Source: an uncultured bacterium
Lineage (GTDB): Bacteria; Pseudomonadota; Alphaproteobacteria; Sphingomonadales; Sphingomonadaceae
DNA: 64,000 nucleotides
Assembly: GCA_903884945.1 (NCBI GenBank)
Contig: CAISGR010000277.1
Coordinates: 1-64,000 of the forward strand
Direction of reading: 5' to 3'
Position numbers and translations under genes: made by a program. Below the pieces are notes generated by a model. It saw only the letters and a list, made by a program, of their open reading frames with translations, had not been told where the DNA came from and searched no databases. Shown one piece after another: positions 24,848 to 33,757 of the stretch; position 1 is the stretch's first letter, and every line of letters begins with the position of its first letter.

Positions 24848-27487
24848 TCAGCGGGCACGCCCGGCCTCAAGTTGTTCCGCGATCTCGTCTTCGATCTCCT
24901 CGAGATCATCCGCTGACGGGGGCTCGAGGCGAACGCTGTAGTATCCGCCCGCTCCCTCGGCCGCGCCGGGGAAGACTATCCCGAAGCCTACGAGGTCACC
25001 GACCGCATCAAGCGGAGAGCGCTCGGTCGAGCCTGGCCGAGGCTGCGATGCTCGATCAATCGGATACAGCAGGAGCATCGGAACGGGCCCCACGATCCCG
25101 GCGCGCGCCGCCTTCAGCGCGCTCCAGTCCGCGTTCGGAACGCCATCACCTGCCTCGCCGCAGTCGAACAGGACGTCGCGTTTGGACATCAGGGCCTTGA
25201 TATCGGCGAAGTCTTCCGGCCGGTTCAGGCGGCTTCTCGTGGACAGTCGGACAGGTCCCAGGCCGCCGAGTGGCTCGGCAGAGGCGGCGCCGATCCGAGG
25301 CTCGATGACGCCGACGCTCCAGGTCTTCTGACTGTCGCCGGACGCCTCGAGATAGCCGAGCAGGAAGTCTGCCGACAGTTCGCGGTGCGACGCCTGCACG
25401 GAGTAGGCGCGCAGAAACTGGACGATCAGCCTGCCGGGAACGCCTTCGAACAGGACCTGCGAGGGGTCGGCCGATCGAAGACCAAGGTCTGTCGCCTGGG
25501 TCATGAGATGTGCAGCCGCGGTCCAGTTCGCCTGCACGATTCGCGGATCGTGATGATCGAAACGGATCGTCTGCACGTGCTTTCCCGCGTAGCTGACGTC
25601 GGTCAGTACCGCCGCTCGCATCTTACTTGCAGCAGTGATCGCCATGCCCGGTATGGAGCGGACGCGGACGGCAAACTCCATCGGAGTGTTGTGGCGGATG
25701 GCATATTCGGCGACGTCATCCCGGATTTCCGCCTCGATGAGGGCAAGCGAGCGGAATGCGGTCGACAGCGCCTCGGTCATCCAGATTCGCGGCATGTCCT
25801 CATAGTCCGGACGATATCCGAACCAGCGGCCCATCTGCAGCAGCGTGTCGTACTGGCTGGAGGTGCGCAGGAAATAGCTGACGCACAGACCTTCGATCGT
25901 AAGTCCGCGGGCAAGGATCGATCCGCCAACGACGATGTAGGTCTTCGGAGGACCGTCATAGTCGATGCGATCCTCGCTGACGCCGTTCTCGACGGGCACT
26001 TCAAGCGCTTCCAGCACCGCCGGCATGAAGGGCATCAGCTCTTCGGAGGTGACATGCGGATGAGGACAGACCCCATCGGGAATCCTGAGCTGCTCTGCAT
26101 CCCAGAAGGCCAGCATCCGCTGGCACAGCGGAGACGAGGAATCCAGCAGCTGTTTGCCGATGACCTCCAGCCACGCCTTGACCAGCGTCGCAAGTCGATC
26201 ATGCATGATCACGTAGGCAGAGGTATGGATCAGCATCGACATGTGGCTGCCGGCCTGACCCCGGAAGCGGCGCGCGGCGCAGGATGCGAGAAAGTAGAGA
26301 ACAGCGTCCTCGAGCGAGGAGGGCATCCGCGGCTGGAAGGTATCCTTTTGCGCCCGACTCGGCGGTTGAAGCAGCGCGGTATCGTCCTCGGCAATGTCCC
26401 GGATCATGTCGAGGCCCTCTTCGTCCGGAAGAGGCGCTTCGGCATCGGCGGGCGGCCGGCCAAACAGCCGCTCAGTGCCAAAATAGCCGTCCGGTGTCGG
26501 AAGAGCGGTGATGAAATCCTTAGGATAGAGGTCGTCCAACTCCCCGCCGTTGACGGGGAACGGGTTGATCAGAACATTCGCAAAGGGCGTCGCGGTGTAA
26601 CCGACATAGGAATTTGCCGGAAACTTTTTCAGGATCAGCCGGATGTTCTCGTTGATCCGGGTCATGTCATACTCGCCCGAAGCCGTGTTGACGCTGGCCT
26701 GATCGCATTCGTCGTCGATGATGAGAACGCGGAGCCTGCGGAGCACGGCTGGAAGCGTACGATCGAGCGTCGCAAGTAGCTGACCGAGCGGCGCCACGTT
26801 CTTCTTGACGACAGCAAGCTGCACGACGCCCTCCGCCGGGGCCGGAAAGCCGCCGTTAGGCGGCATCCTGAAATCGCCTTGATCGTCCTCCGTGGTCCGA
26901 AGCTCCCACCGGTCGCGCAGCCGATCGACCAGATCCTTGCGCATCCGGCTCTGGGTCTGCCTGCGCAGCTTGTTTGTCAGGCCGGCGAGGATGATGACCA
27001 GATTGTAGCCTGCATCGACAGCCTTCGCGATGACCGCCGTCATGTTGGCCGTCTTGCCCGACTGGACATGACCGATCACGAGACCCCGACAGGCAAAGCT
27101 GTCGGCCGCAGGATTTTCGAGCAGCGAGACGATCTCGTTGGAAGCGGCACCGATTCGCTCGTCGACGGTCTCGGCCGACCAGCCCTTGGAATCCACGAGG
27201 TAGGAGCGCAGCGCCGGCCAGTGCCGGTCGCCTTCCGCAGGACCGCGATACCACTGCTGGCGCACGCGGAACATGGAATTGACGCGCAGGATTTCCACGG
27301 GACGGATTGTGGCTCTGACGCTGTCTATAGCAGCAGCAAAGTCTTCCTCCTGTTCCTGCGAAAATGCGCCGAGGATCGGCTCTAGATCAGCGCGAACCAG
27401 GCGAGCGGCGTCATCGACATCAACTGCCGTTGCGAGGCGCGCGCGCAGCTGTCTCGCAAACGCCTCCGTCTGTGTTGCTGATGGCAT
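24848..27487 (-). CDS. Z1-domain ATPase, 879 aa
   Basis: The Z1 domain (PF10593) is a helicase-like P-loop ATPase found with Dcm methylases and Vsr. GLVIGHVQSGKT is the Walker A loop, RVLIIDDECDQAS the Walker B, and SYVGYTATPFANVLINPF a motif III equivalent. YIVVGGSILARGLTIEGL and DTLLQMGRWFGYR resemble motifs V and VI. The ATG at 27487 has GGGGGAG upstream and is preferred to an upstream frame start. It lies downstream of dcm on the same strand and probably supplies the ATP-driven step of a restriction-like system; the nuclease partner is not certain. Confidence 0.9.
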   Translation of the reverse strand: MPSATQTEAFARQLRARLATAVDVDDAARLVRADLEPILGAFSQEQEEDFAAAIDSVRATIRPVEILRVNSMFRVRQQWYRGPAEGDRHWPALRSYLVDSKGWSAETVDERIGAASNEIVSLLENPAADSFACRGLVIGHVQSGKTANMTAVIAKAVDAGYNLVIILAGLTNKLRRQTQSRMRKDLVDRLRDRWELRTTEDDQGDFRMPPNGGFPAPAEGVVQLAVVKKNVAPLGQLLATLDRTLPAVLRRLRVLIIDDECDQASVNTASGEYDMTRINENIRLILKKFPANSYVGYTATPFANVLINPFPVNGGELDDLYPKDFITALPTPDGYFGTERLFGRPPADAEAPLPDEEGLDMIRDIAEDDTALLQPPSRAQKDTFQPRMPSSLEDAVLYFLASCAARRFRGQAGSHMSMLIHTSAYVIMHDRLATLVKAWLEVIGKQLLDSSSPLCQRMLAFWDAEQLRIPDGVCPHPHVTSEELMPFMPAVLEALEVPVENGVSEDRIDYDGPPKTYIVVGGSILARGLTIEGLCVSYFLRTSSQYDTLLQMGRWFGYRPDYEDMPRIWMTEALSTAFRSLALIEAEIRDDVAEYAIRHNTPMEFAVRVRSIPGMAITAASKMRAAVLTDVSYAGKHVQTIRFDHHDPRIVQANWTAAAHLMTQATDLGLRSADPSQVLFEGVPGRLIVQFLRAYSVQASHRELSADFLLGYLEASGDSQKTWSVGVIEPRIGAASAEPLGGLGPVRLSTRSRLNRPEDFADIKALMSKRDVLFDCGEAGDGVPNADWSALKAARAGIVGPVPMLLLYPIDRASQPRPGSTERSPLDAVGDLVGFGIVFPGAAEGAGGYYSVRLEPPSADDLEEIEDEIAEQLEAGRAR

Positions 27488-27628
27488 CAAGCTCCCCCAA
27501 GCCTTCAAGTTCGAGTCCCGCCCCCGACTCGTTGTGCACAGCGCGGAACGGAGCGACAAGCCGTATTCCAGCCAGATTGAATTACCTTGCAGGCTCGCGA
27601 TGGTGCTGGCGAAGATGATAATTCCGGC

Positions 27629-29248
27629 TCAGCCAGTCCGCGCGACAAGAGGCTCTTCGGTTGCATCCGCAGCTTCGTCTCGGTCCGCGGTAAGTAGCGC
27701 GTAGAGAGCCTCGCCGATCCATCGCGCAAGCAGAGGTGGCACCGCATTACCGACCTGTGTGTACTGCTGCGTGCGGTTTCCTTTGAACAGATAATTGTCG
27801 GGGAAGGTCTGCAGGCGCGCAGCTTCCCTGACCGTGAGGCTGCGGCATTGCAGCGGATCTGGATGGATGAAATAGTGGCCATCCTTGGAAATATGGCTCG
27901 TGACCGTGGTCGACGGACCGGTGGCAAGCTGGACCCTGAAGCGGTCGGCGAAATTGCCGGAGGTCCAGTTTTCGTGTGCTGGCGCCAGCTCCTCCGGAAA
28001 GTCCGACGCCTTCGGTGACTTTCCTGTGACTTCGGCGAAGACGGCAGCAAAGAAGTAGCGCGCCAGATCGCTGCCCATGTGACTCCGCGTCGCATGGTTC
28101 GGAAGCGTTTCCAGCTTTGTATCTGTCAGCCAGTCCCGCAGATCCGCAGGGCAGTCTTCGGAAATCCCGACTCCAAATCCTTCCCGATCCGGGATATCGT
28201 TCAGCGCCGCAAAGCGGCGATGATAGTCGCTGGCGCGCTCGGCGAAGACAGTGTGTTGTTCATCGGGCAGATCGGTCTCCAGCTCGGCGACAAAGGCCAT
28301 CGCGGCGAGCACGATAGTGCGCCAGGCGTCAGGTCCATCTGCCTCCTGGCTGAGACCGCTCCGCAGTCGGGGCATGCCGGAGAGGGCATGGCCGACTGTC
28401 GTCTTCAGATTGTGGCGGATCATGAGGTCGGCCAGCGCCCGATCCGGCAGGTCTTCGGCAAGGTCGGCGCGCAGCCCGACCACGATCACGCGGTGCCGTG
28501 CCTGCGGCACGCCGAAGTCCTCGGCGCGTACTATGAAATCGGGCGCACGCGGTTCGAAGCGGCCGAGATCAAGCTGCTGTCGACGGCGCGGATCAAGCGC
28601 GATCAGCCGATATCTCTGTCCGTCTTCGCGTTCTCCGCGAAGGTCGCGGAGCACCTGATCGAAGATGCGGTTTTCCCCATCCACCGACGAGGACAGCATG
28701 CCCTTCACGTTCTCCATGACGAAGGCGGCGGGATTCAGTCGATCCAGGATCCGGATGTATTCCCGGTAAAGGAAGTGCCTGTTGTCCTCGAGCGCTACGT
28801 AGCCCTCCTTGCCCGCATTGCGCGAACGACCGGCGAGCGAATAAGCTTGGCATGGCGGGCCGCCTATCAGAATGACGTTGCCGCCGCTTTCCTCGCGGAT
28901 CGCGTCCAGTCGCGCGTCAAGCCGTTCTGCAGGGTCCTCCTTGCCGAGTTCGAGCTTCCAGGCCTCCCTTTCCGCAGCATTCCACTCGTCCGGATACAAC
29001 GAAGACCAGTCAGGCTCCGCGATCTTGCCGTTGATGAAGTCGTAGTAGACAGCGGGAAGCGCACCCTCGAACTGGCGCAGGAAGCTGCGGAGGCGTAACG
29101 TCTCGTGCGCCGATGTCTCCTTCTCGATCGACAGGGCGATGCTGAAGGCATGCTCGTCGGCGGCACCGGGAACGCTCGAAAATCCCTCGGCCAGTCCCCC
29201 CGGACCTGCAAAAATGTCAACGACCGAATATCTTGGCAAGACTCGCAC
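27629..29248 (-). CDS. dcm: DNA (cytosine-5)-methyltransferase, 539 aa
   Basis: All main C5-methylase motifs are visible: I VVDIFAGPGGLAEGF, IV GGPPCQAYS (catalytic C133), VI ENVKG, VIII QARHRV, IX REAARLQTFPDNY and X VGNAVPP. Between VIII and IX is a long recognition region. The GTG start at 29248 has only a weak GGAAAG ribosome site. It is divergent from vsr, which fits: Vsr repairs T:G mismatches made when 5-methylcytosine deaminates. With the Z1 gene downstream it forms a known type of methylase-Vsr-Z1 cluster. Confidence 0.93.
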   Translation of the reverse strand: MRVLPRYSVVDIFAGPGGLAEGFSSVPGAADEHAFSIALSIEKETSAHETLRLRSFLRQFEGALPAVYYDFINGKIAEPDWSSLYPDEWNAAEREAWKLELGKEDPAERLDARLDAIREESGGNVILIGGPPCQAYSLAGRSRNAGKEGYVALEDNRHFLYREYIRILDRLNPAAFVMENVKGMLSSSVDGENRIFDQVLRDLRGEREDGQRYRLIALDPRRRQQLDLGRFEPRAPDFIVRAEDFGVPQARHRVIVVGLRADLAEDLPDRALADLMIRHNLKTTVGHALSGMPRLRSGLSQEADGPDAWRTIVLAAMAFVAELETDLPDEQHTVFAERASDYHRRFAALNDIPDREGFGVGISEDCPADLRDWLTDTKLETLPNHATRSHMGSDLARYFFAAVFAEVTGKSPKASDFPEELAPAHENWTSGNFADRFRVQLATGPSTTVTSHISKDGHYFIHPDPLQCRSLTVREAARLQTFPDNYLFKGNRTQQYTQVGNAVPPLLARWIGEALYALLTADRDEAADATEEPLVARTG

Positions 29249-29271
29249 GCTTTCCGAAGGTCAGGCAAAGG

Positions 29272-29290
29272 GATGATGATTACCATCATC
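29272..29290. promoter_or_regulatory. inverted repeat between dcm and vsr
   Basis: GATGATG (29272-29278) and CATCATC (29284-29290) are separated by ATTAC. The dyad sits in the short divergent promoter region and could bind a regulator, as some C5-methylases autoregulate. No further support. Confidence 0.35.
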
Positions 29291-29315
29291 GACGCGAAAT
29301 GACAGGTCGCTCTCC

Positions 29316-29798
29316 ATGGTCGACGTAGTCGATGTGGCGACGCGGTCGCGCATGATGTCTGGCATTCGCGGCACGGACACCCGGCCGGAGACCTTTCTGC
29401 GCAAGGCGCTGCATCGTGCCGGGTTCAGATACAGGCTGCACGCGGCCAAGCTTCCCGGGCGGCCCGATATCGTGCTTGCGTCCCGGCGTGCTGCGATCTT
29501 CGTACATGGCTGTTTCTGGCATCGCCATGAGGGATGTCACTGGTGCACGACACCGACCAGCAACGTCGAATTCTGGGGCAACAAGTTCGAGCGCAATGTC
29601 GAGCGAGATAGGCAGGCCGTCGAGGCGTTGCGGGCGCTGGGCTGGCGGACGGGGATTGTCTGGGAATGCGGCCTTCGGAGGCCTTACGCCGAAACAACCA
29701 CGGAATTGCTGAAAGAATGGATTTGTTCGGCCGGCCATTCGTTCGAGAGTGAGCTCGTTCGGTCAGCCTCCAAGGCCGATGGCGACCATGGCCAATAA
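29316..29798 (+). CDS. vsr: very short patch repair endonuclease Vsr, 160 aa
   Basis: The family signature is complete: RMMSGIRGTDTRPE, FLRKALHRAGFRYRLH, KLPGRPDIVL with the metal-binding Asp, AIFVHGCFWHRHEGCHWC with zinc and active-site residues, and WRTGIVWECGL. Vsr nicks next to T:G mismatches so DNA polymerase I can restore C:G. It lies back-to-back with dcm. The final 20 residues after EWICSAGHSF are beyond the usual fold. Confidence 0.94.
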   Translation: MVDVVDVATRSRMMSGIRGTDTRPETFLRKALHRAGFRYRLHAAKLPGRPDIVLASRRAAIFVHGCFWHRHEGCHWCTTPTSNVEFWGNKFERNVERDRQAVEALRALGWRTGIVWECGLRRPYAETTTELLKEWICSAGHSFESELVRSASKADGDHGQ

Positions 29799-29809
29799 CG
29801 GTGGTGATT

Positions 29810-29909
29810 GTTACATATCCTGGGTCTTGTTGGAATGAGACCCAGGATATGTAACAGGGATTCGTTACATATCCTGGGTCTGAAAAAATCCAGACCCAGG
29901 ATATGTAAC
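29810..29909 (+). promoter_or_regulatory. two tandem 18-bp hairpin repeats upstream of the second AbiE pair
   Basis: GTTACATATCCTGGGTCT occurs at 29810-29827 and 29864-29881, and its exact reverse complement at 29838-29855 and 29892-29909. Each dyad has an 18-bp perfect arm and a 10-base loop. The last arm ends four bases before the AbiEi ATG, so the only Shine-Dalgarno-like AGGA (29898-29901) lies inside the hairpin stem. AbiEi proteins bind inverted repeats at their promoter, so these are likely repressor sites; the stem may also mask the ribosome site in the mRNA. Confidence 0.75.
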
Positions 29910-29913
29910 GTCA

Positions 29914-30540
29914 ATGAGTGATTCCTCCAGCACCTCCCAGCGCCACAGGCTGACCGAAATCCTCGCTCGACAACCGATCGTACGCGCCTACGAACTGCGT
30001 CAGCAAGGCATTGACCCCCCGACCATTTCACGAGCTGTCGCCGCTGGTGAGCTCTTTCGCATCTCGCGCGGCCTGTATCAGCGATCCGACAGTGACGTCG
30101 ACACGCACCACGCACTGGCCGAGGCGGCGAAAACAGTACCGCGAGGTGTGGTGTCGATGGTTTCGGCGCTGGCCTATCACGGCCTGACAGATCAGATGCC
30201 GCGCAAGGTCTGGATGGCGGTCAGCGTGAAGGACTGGAGTCCGTCTGCTTCGTCCTATCCGCCTATCCGCATCGTCGAGTTCCGGGACAGATATATCCAC
30301 CAGGGGATCGAACATCACACGATCTCAGGGACCCGCGTTCCAATCTACTCGATTCCGAAAACCCTTGCAGACGTCTTCCGAAATCGAAAGCTGGTCGATC
30401 GATCCGTGGCAGTAGAAGCACTCCGCGCCACGCTGGATCAGCGCAAGGCGACGCCGGCATCGATCGCAAATGCGGCAATGGCAGGCGACGCATGGAACAT
30501 CATGCGCCCCTATCTCGAGGCACTCACGTCAAATGGCTAG
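29914..30540 (+). CDS. abiEi: AbiEi-type antitoxin / transcriptional regulator (second pair)
   Basis: Antitoxin and autorepressor of a second AbiE system. The N-terminal winged helix reads IVRAYELRQQGIDPPTISRAVAAGELFRISRGLYQ. The C-terminal domain has VPRGVVSMVSALAYHGLTDQMPRKVW and IPKTLADVFRNR, as in the first AbiEi at 6987. It lies directly behind the tandem hairpins. It overlaps the toxin gene by eight bases, which supports translational coupling. Confidence 0.92.
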   Translation: MSDSSSTSQRHRLTEILARQPIVRAYELRQQGIDPPTISRAVAAGELFRISRGLYQRSDSDVDTHHALAEAAKTVPRGVVSMVSALAYHGLTDQMPRKVWMAVSVKDWSPSASSYPPIRIVEFRDRYIHQGIEHHTISGTRVPIYSIPKTLADVFRNRKLVDRSVAVEALRATLDQRKATPASIANAAMAGDAWNIMRPYLEALTSNG

Positions 30541-31411
30541 GGTGCCAGCGAACATTGCAGCCTCGGTCAAGCACCGGCTGCTGAATCTCGCCCGTGCCGA
30601 ACGGCGAGCCTATGATGTGGTGCTCGTCCGTTATGCCCTCGAACGGCTGCTTTATCGCCTTTCCATATCCGAACATCGCGGTTCCTTCATTCTGAAGGGA
30701 GGCATGCTCGTCACCCTCTGGATCGAAAGCGATTCGCGCGAGACGAGAGATGCGGACTTTCTGGGTCACGGGAACTCCGATCCTGACCACCTGCGCGAGG
30801 TTTTTGCCGGAGTCCTGTCGATCGAAGCTGACGATGGGCTTGTCTTCGACACCCGGAGTCTGAGGACCGCGGTCATCAGGGAGGAGATGGAATATGGTGG
30901 CGTACGGCTGCGTGCCGACGCCTATATTGAAAGGAGCCGGATACCCGTCACGATCGACATCGGATTCGGCGATGCCCTCGCAGACGCTGCCCGGACCATG
31001 GCCTATCCGTCGATGCTGGGCATGGAGGAGCCGGAAATCCGGATCTACCCACCTGCCTCGGTCATCGCCGAGAAGTTCCAGGCCATGGTTGCTCTTGGCG
31101 CCGCCAACGGGCGGATGAAGGACTATTTCGATCTCTGGGCCATTCCGAGAGCCCTGGAGATTGCGCCGGAAGACCTCGATGCGGCGATCAGCGCGACCTT
31201 TGATCGGCGAGGCACGGCGCTACCCGACAAGAGGCCGCCGGGACTGTCCAACGCGATGCTGACCGAAGCCAAGCAGGCACAATGGCGGGCATACGCCGCA
31301 TCACTGGATCTGAAGGATCTCGCCTTCGAAGAAGTCATCGATGCGGCATGGAGTCTCGTCGGCCCGTCATGCGAGCGCCTGTCAGGCGCCAAGACGCCGC
31401 CGGTTCGATGA
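30533..31411 (+). CDS. abiEii: AbiEii-type nucleotidyltransferase toxin (second pair)
   Basis: DUF1814 nucleotidyltransferase: FILKGGMLVTLW (KGG at 55-57) and TRDADFLGHG (D73, D75) are the active-site blocks, followed by VTIDIGFGD and VIAEKFQAMVALG...RMKDYFDLW. The start MARVPANIAA at 30533 is chosen because it overlaps the abiEi stop and matches the family start. It is intact at 292 aa. A terminator follows. The toxin would stop growth of infected cells if the antitoxin fails. Confidence 0.92.
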   Translation: MARVPANIAASVKHRLLNLARAERRAYDVVLVRYALERLLYRLSISEHRGSFILKGGMLVTLWIESDSRETRDADFLGHGNSDPDHLREVFAGVLSIEADDGLVFDTRSLRTAVIREEMEYGGVRLRADAYIERSRIPVTIDIGFGDALADAARTMAYPSMLGMEEPEIRIYPPASVIAEKFQAMVALGAANGRMKDYFDLWAIPRALEIAPEDLDAAISATFDRRGTALPDKRPPGLSNAMLTEAKQAQWRAYAASLDLKDLAFEEVIDAAWSLVGPSCERLSGAKTPPVR

Positions 31412-31415
31412 GCAA

Positions 31416-31462
31416 AGGCACCCTTGGGCCCGGTTTGACAGCGAAGCCGGGCAAGGGTGCCT
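31416..31462. terminator. bidirectional hairpin terminator between convergent genes
   Basis: AGGCACCCTT (31416-31425) pairs with AAGGGTGCCT (31453-31462), with an inner CCCGG/CCGGG stem. It sits between the convergent stops of abiEii and the leftward gene, overlapping the latter's stop by two bases. No long T-run is present. Confidence 0.6.
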
Positions 31463-33185
31463 AGACCTGCTCCTGCTCGATCGTGAATCGCAGGTTTCGG
31501 ACGGACCAGACACTGGACGGTTCGGGCAGATGCTCTTCCTGTTCCGGCGTACTCAGAGCCCTCAGCTCCTCGATCAGATCGCCTGCCGAGGCGTCGCCTG
31601 CTCGCTCCTGAAGTCGCGCTATCGCCGTGACGAGCTGATTCCAGTTGGAGAAGGTGGCATCGTCACCGGCTACAACCTGTCGGAGCGAATGCGCGTAGTG
31701 CCGCGTGAGAACAAGCAGGCTGATTTCGGGTCTCGCCGAACCGGACGGCAGCCGAAAGGTCGCGCGAAGTTCGGCCGTGCTCGCGGCGGCGAGCCATGAA
31801 CGCACCTTGCGAAGCCATTCGCTCACCTGCTGATTCAGCCGGCCGGTCCTCGCCAGCATCGTGGCGAAATCCGCGCCGTAGGGGTCCTGATGCTTCAGCT
31901 GCGTGAGGATCACGCGGTTGCCCGGCGCCTCGACAATCACCAGATCGATGTCCGTCAGAACCTTGCCGGCCTGCCTCAACTTGATGTTGCCCCGGAATTC
32001 CAGCGTCGGAAGCACTGAGCGGATCGCCTTCTCGACCGATCGCTGCATCACCCCTTCCCGGGCCCGCTGCGCCCGGTCGTACTCCTTCGGGAAGCTGTGC
32101 TGCAGCGAATTCAGGAGGAACAGCATGACCTCATCGCTGGTCGCACCCGCCAGGGGCCTGATGACGTGATCGTCGGAGCACTGGATCAACGGCGGGATCG
32201 GCGCTCCCGGCCGGTCAAGCAGCGCCAGATTGCGCCTGCTTACGGAAAGCACGTCGAAGATGATCCGCACGTCGTCATCGGTCACCGACACATGGCCTTC
32301 GAACCGCTCGCCGAACTGATTGATGAACTCTCGCAGTCCTTCGAGGAAGCCTGCGGTCTCGACCGACACGGTGAGGACGTCCTCGATCCTGATCGACGGC
32401 TCCTTGTCCAAGAGCGCTCGCACGAATGCACGGTGCTTCATCGCCACGGACACGATGAAGATCGCTGCAAGCTTGTAGTTCGCGAATGTCACGCCACCGA
32501 AGAGCGTCGAGAAGTGGAAGGTGTCGAAACCCTTGGCGAGCAACATGTCATTGTAGGCGTGCCCGAAGAAGTAGAAGTCCAGCGCGGGATCGGCCTCGTA
32601 GCCAATGAAGTGCGTCGCGAAGGGATAGACGAGATCGGTAAGCAGCGATCTGACCTCGTCGCCGATCCTGGGCCCGACGATCGCTTCATAGCCCTCCGCC
32701 AGCCTTCTCCTGTGATGCCCTGTGTGAAGACGCTCGAGCTCGCGTTCGTGCAGTTCAAGATCGGCCAGCTTCGCGGGCAGGACGATGCGGAAGCGATCGG
32801 GCAGCTTCTCAATTCGGGCACCCTTCGCGGCCAGGCTCTGTGCTACGCGCCGACCGTGCTCGATTGCGCCGGCCACACCGATGAGTGAGAGCACCGCACC
32901 CGAGTAGGTGGGGTCGCGCTGGATCGTCACCGTCGGTGCATCGAACCGATCGTGTGCCTGCATTGCCAGCTTGATGATGCGGGCCACGCCGATCCGCATT
33001 AGGTACGATCGCTCCTGATCGGCCTCTGTCGGCTCGGCTCCGAGGTCCACACCTTCGAAATCGAGGTCAAGCTCGTTGATGGCGATCCGCATCAGCAGCC
33101 CGAGACGGTCGGTCGCGACTTCAGCCGCGAGAGCTCGCTCCTCCTGATTGAGGCTTTCGTAGAATTCTCGCAGGCTGTTAGTCAC
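31461..33185 (-). CDS. uncharacterised protein with C-terminal PD-(D/E)XK-like motif, 574 aa
   Basis: The first 370 residues are not recognised. The last 200 look like a restriction-endonuclease fold: a helix with E385 (VMQRSVEKAIRSVL), then VLTDIDLVIVEA (D412/D414) and VILTQLKHQD (Q429-x-K431), the QxK variant of PD-(D/E)XK. It may be the nuclease or a decoy of the nearby Dcm-Z1-Vsr cluster, from which it is separated by the AbiE pair, or an independent defence protein. The GTG start has a GAGGGGG eleven bases upstream. No membrane segment is evident. Confidence 0.72.
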   Translation of the reverse strand: MTNSLREFYESLNQEERALAAEVATDRLGLLMRIAINELDLDFEGVDLGAEPTEADQERSYLMRIGVARIIKLAMQAHDRFDAPTVTIQRDPTYSGAVLSLIGVAGAIEHGRRVAQSLAAKGARIEKLPDRFRIVLPAKLADLELHERELERLHTGHHRRRLAEGYEAIVGPRIGDEVRSLLTDLVYPFATHFIGYEADPALDFYFFGHAYNDMLLAKGFDTFHFSTLFGGVTFANYKLAAIFIVSVAMKHRAFVRALLDKEPSIRIEDVLTVSVETAGFLEGLREFINQFGERFEGHVSVTDDDVRIIFDVLSVSRRNLALLDRPGAPIPPLIQCSDDHVIRPLAGATSDEVMLFLLNSLQHSFPKEYDRAQRAREGVMQRSVEKAIRSVLPTLEFRGNIKLRQAGKVLTDIDLVIVEAPGNRVILTQLKHQDPYGADFATMLARTGRLNQQVSEWLRKVRSWLAAASTAELRATFRLPSGSARPEISLLVLTRHYAHSLRQVVAGDDATFSNWNQLVTAIARLQERAGDASAGDLIEELRALSTPEQEEHLPEPSSVWSVRNLRFTIEQEQV

Positions 33186-33394
33186 CTGACGCTGATCCCC
33201 CTCTGCGCACTCCAGTCTCGCGAACCTGCCGGCGATCTATGGGCGCCGCTTTGCCTCAAAAAGGGGGTTCTGCTGTCGCGCGTGAAGCATTGAAATATAT
33301 GCCTGCAATACATCATGGATGTGGATGAGGCACGGATTTCAAGGTCGGCTCTCGTGCTGGAAAGTCGCTTACATGGGGTCGGCCTACCCGCCTA

Positions 33395-33428
33395 CCTGTC
33401 CGAAATTTGTAGTCCTATTTCGGACAGG
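33395..33428. repeat. 12-bp perfect hairpin with 10-base loop
   Basis: CCTGTCCGAAAT (33395-33406) and ATTTCGGACAGG (33417-33428). A shorter version of the same hairpin occurs at 48910-48937. It is about 210 bases upstream of the leftward 574-aa gene and could be an operator or part of an attachment region. Confidence 0.55.
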
Positions 33429-33612
33429 CGCCCAACCAGCCACTACCCAGGCGGACTCGAACAGCCCTGTCCATTCACGTCCAGCCTTTTCCACGAATCC
33501 AGATCGTGCTAATGATGCCGTTGGCGAGTTCGCAAGTCTATGATTTGACCGCGCAATCAATCGCTTAGGCTGCCCCGCAGAAAGCTCTTCTGCCGATCGT
33601 CCAGTGACGTCC
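33398..33612 (+). repeat. long imperfect direct repeat, copy A
   Basis: About 215 bases here match 48909-49143 in the same orientation, with an identical 29-base core (starting TCCATTCACGTCC) and shared blocks such as AAGTCTATGATTTGAC and GAAAGCTCTTCTG. I estimate 80-85% identity by eye. The rest of 33186-33757 has no gene; it contains a GAAGCATTGAAAT motif at 33286 also seen near 47096. The copies may be remnants of attachment sites or of a duplicated element end. Confidence 0.75.
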
Positions 33613-33757
33613 ACGCAGGTTCAGCAACGTCGAGAAATCGAGTAGTTCGAAGGGCTCGGCGCGGCCCAATGATGACCTTCTGAGGCATCTCATTCATTAC
33701 CGCAATTGCCATCGGCGATCACCCTGCTGACTACACGACCAGAGCCGTACAGCGCCT

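Noticed and set aside
25385..26779. 464-aa open frame on the + strand
   Set aside because: It runs antisense through the Z1 ATPase gene, whose motifs are clear; its residues are Arg/His-rich as in GC-rich shadows.
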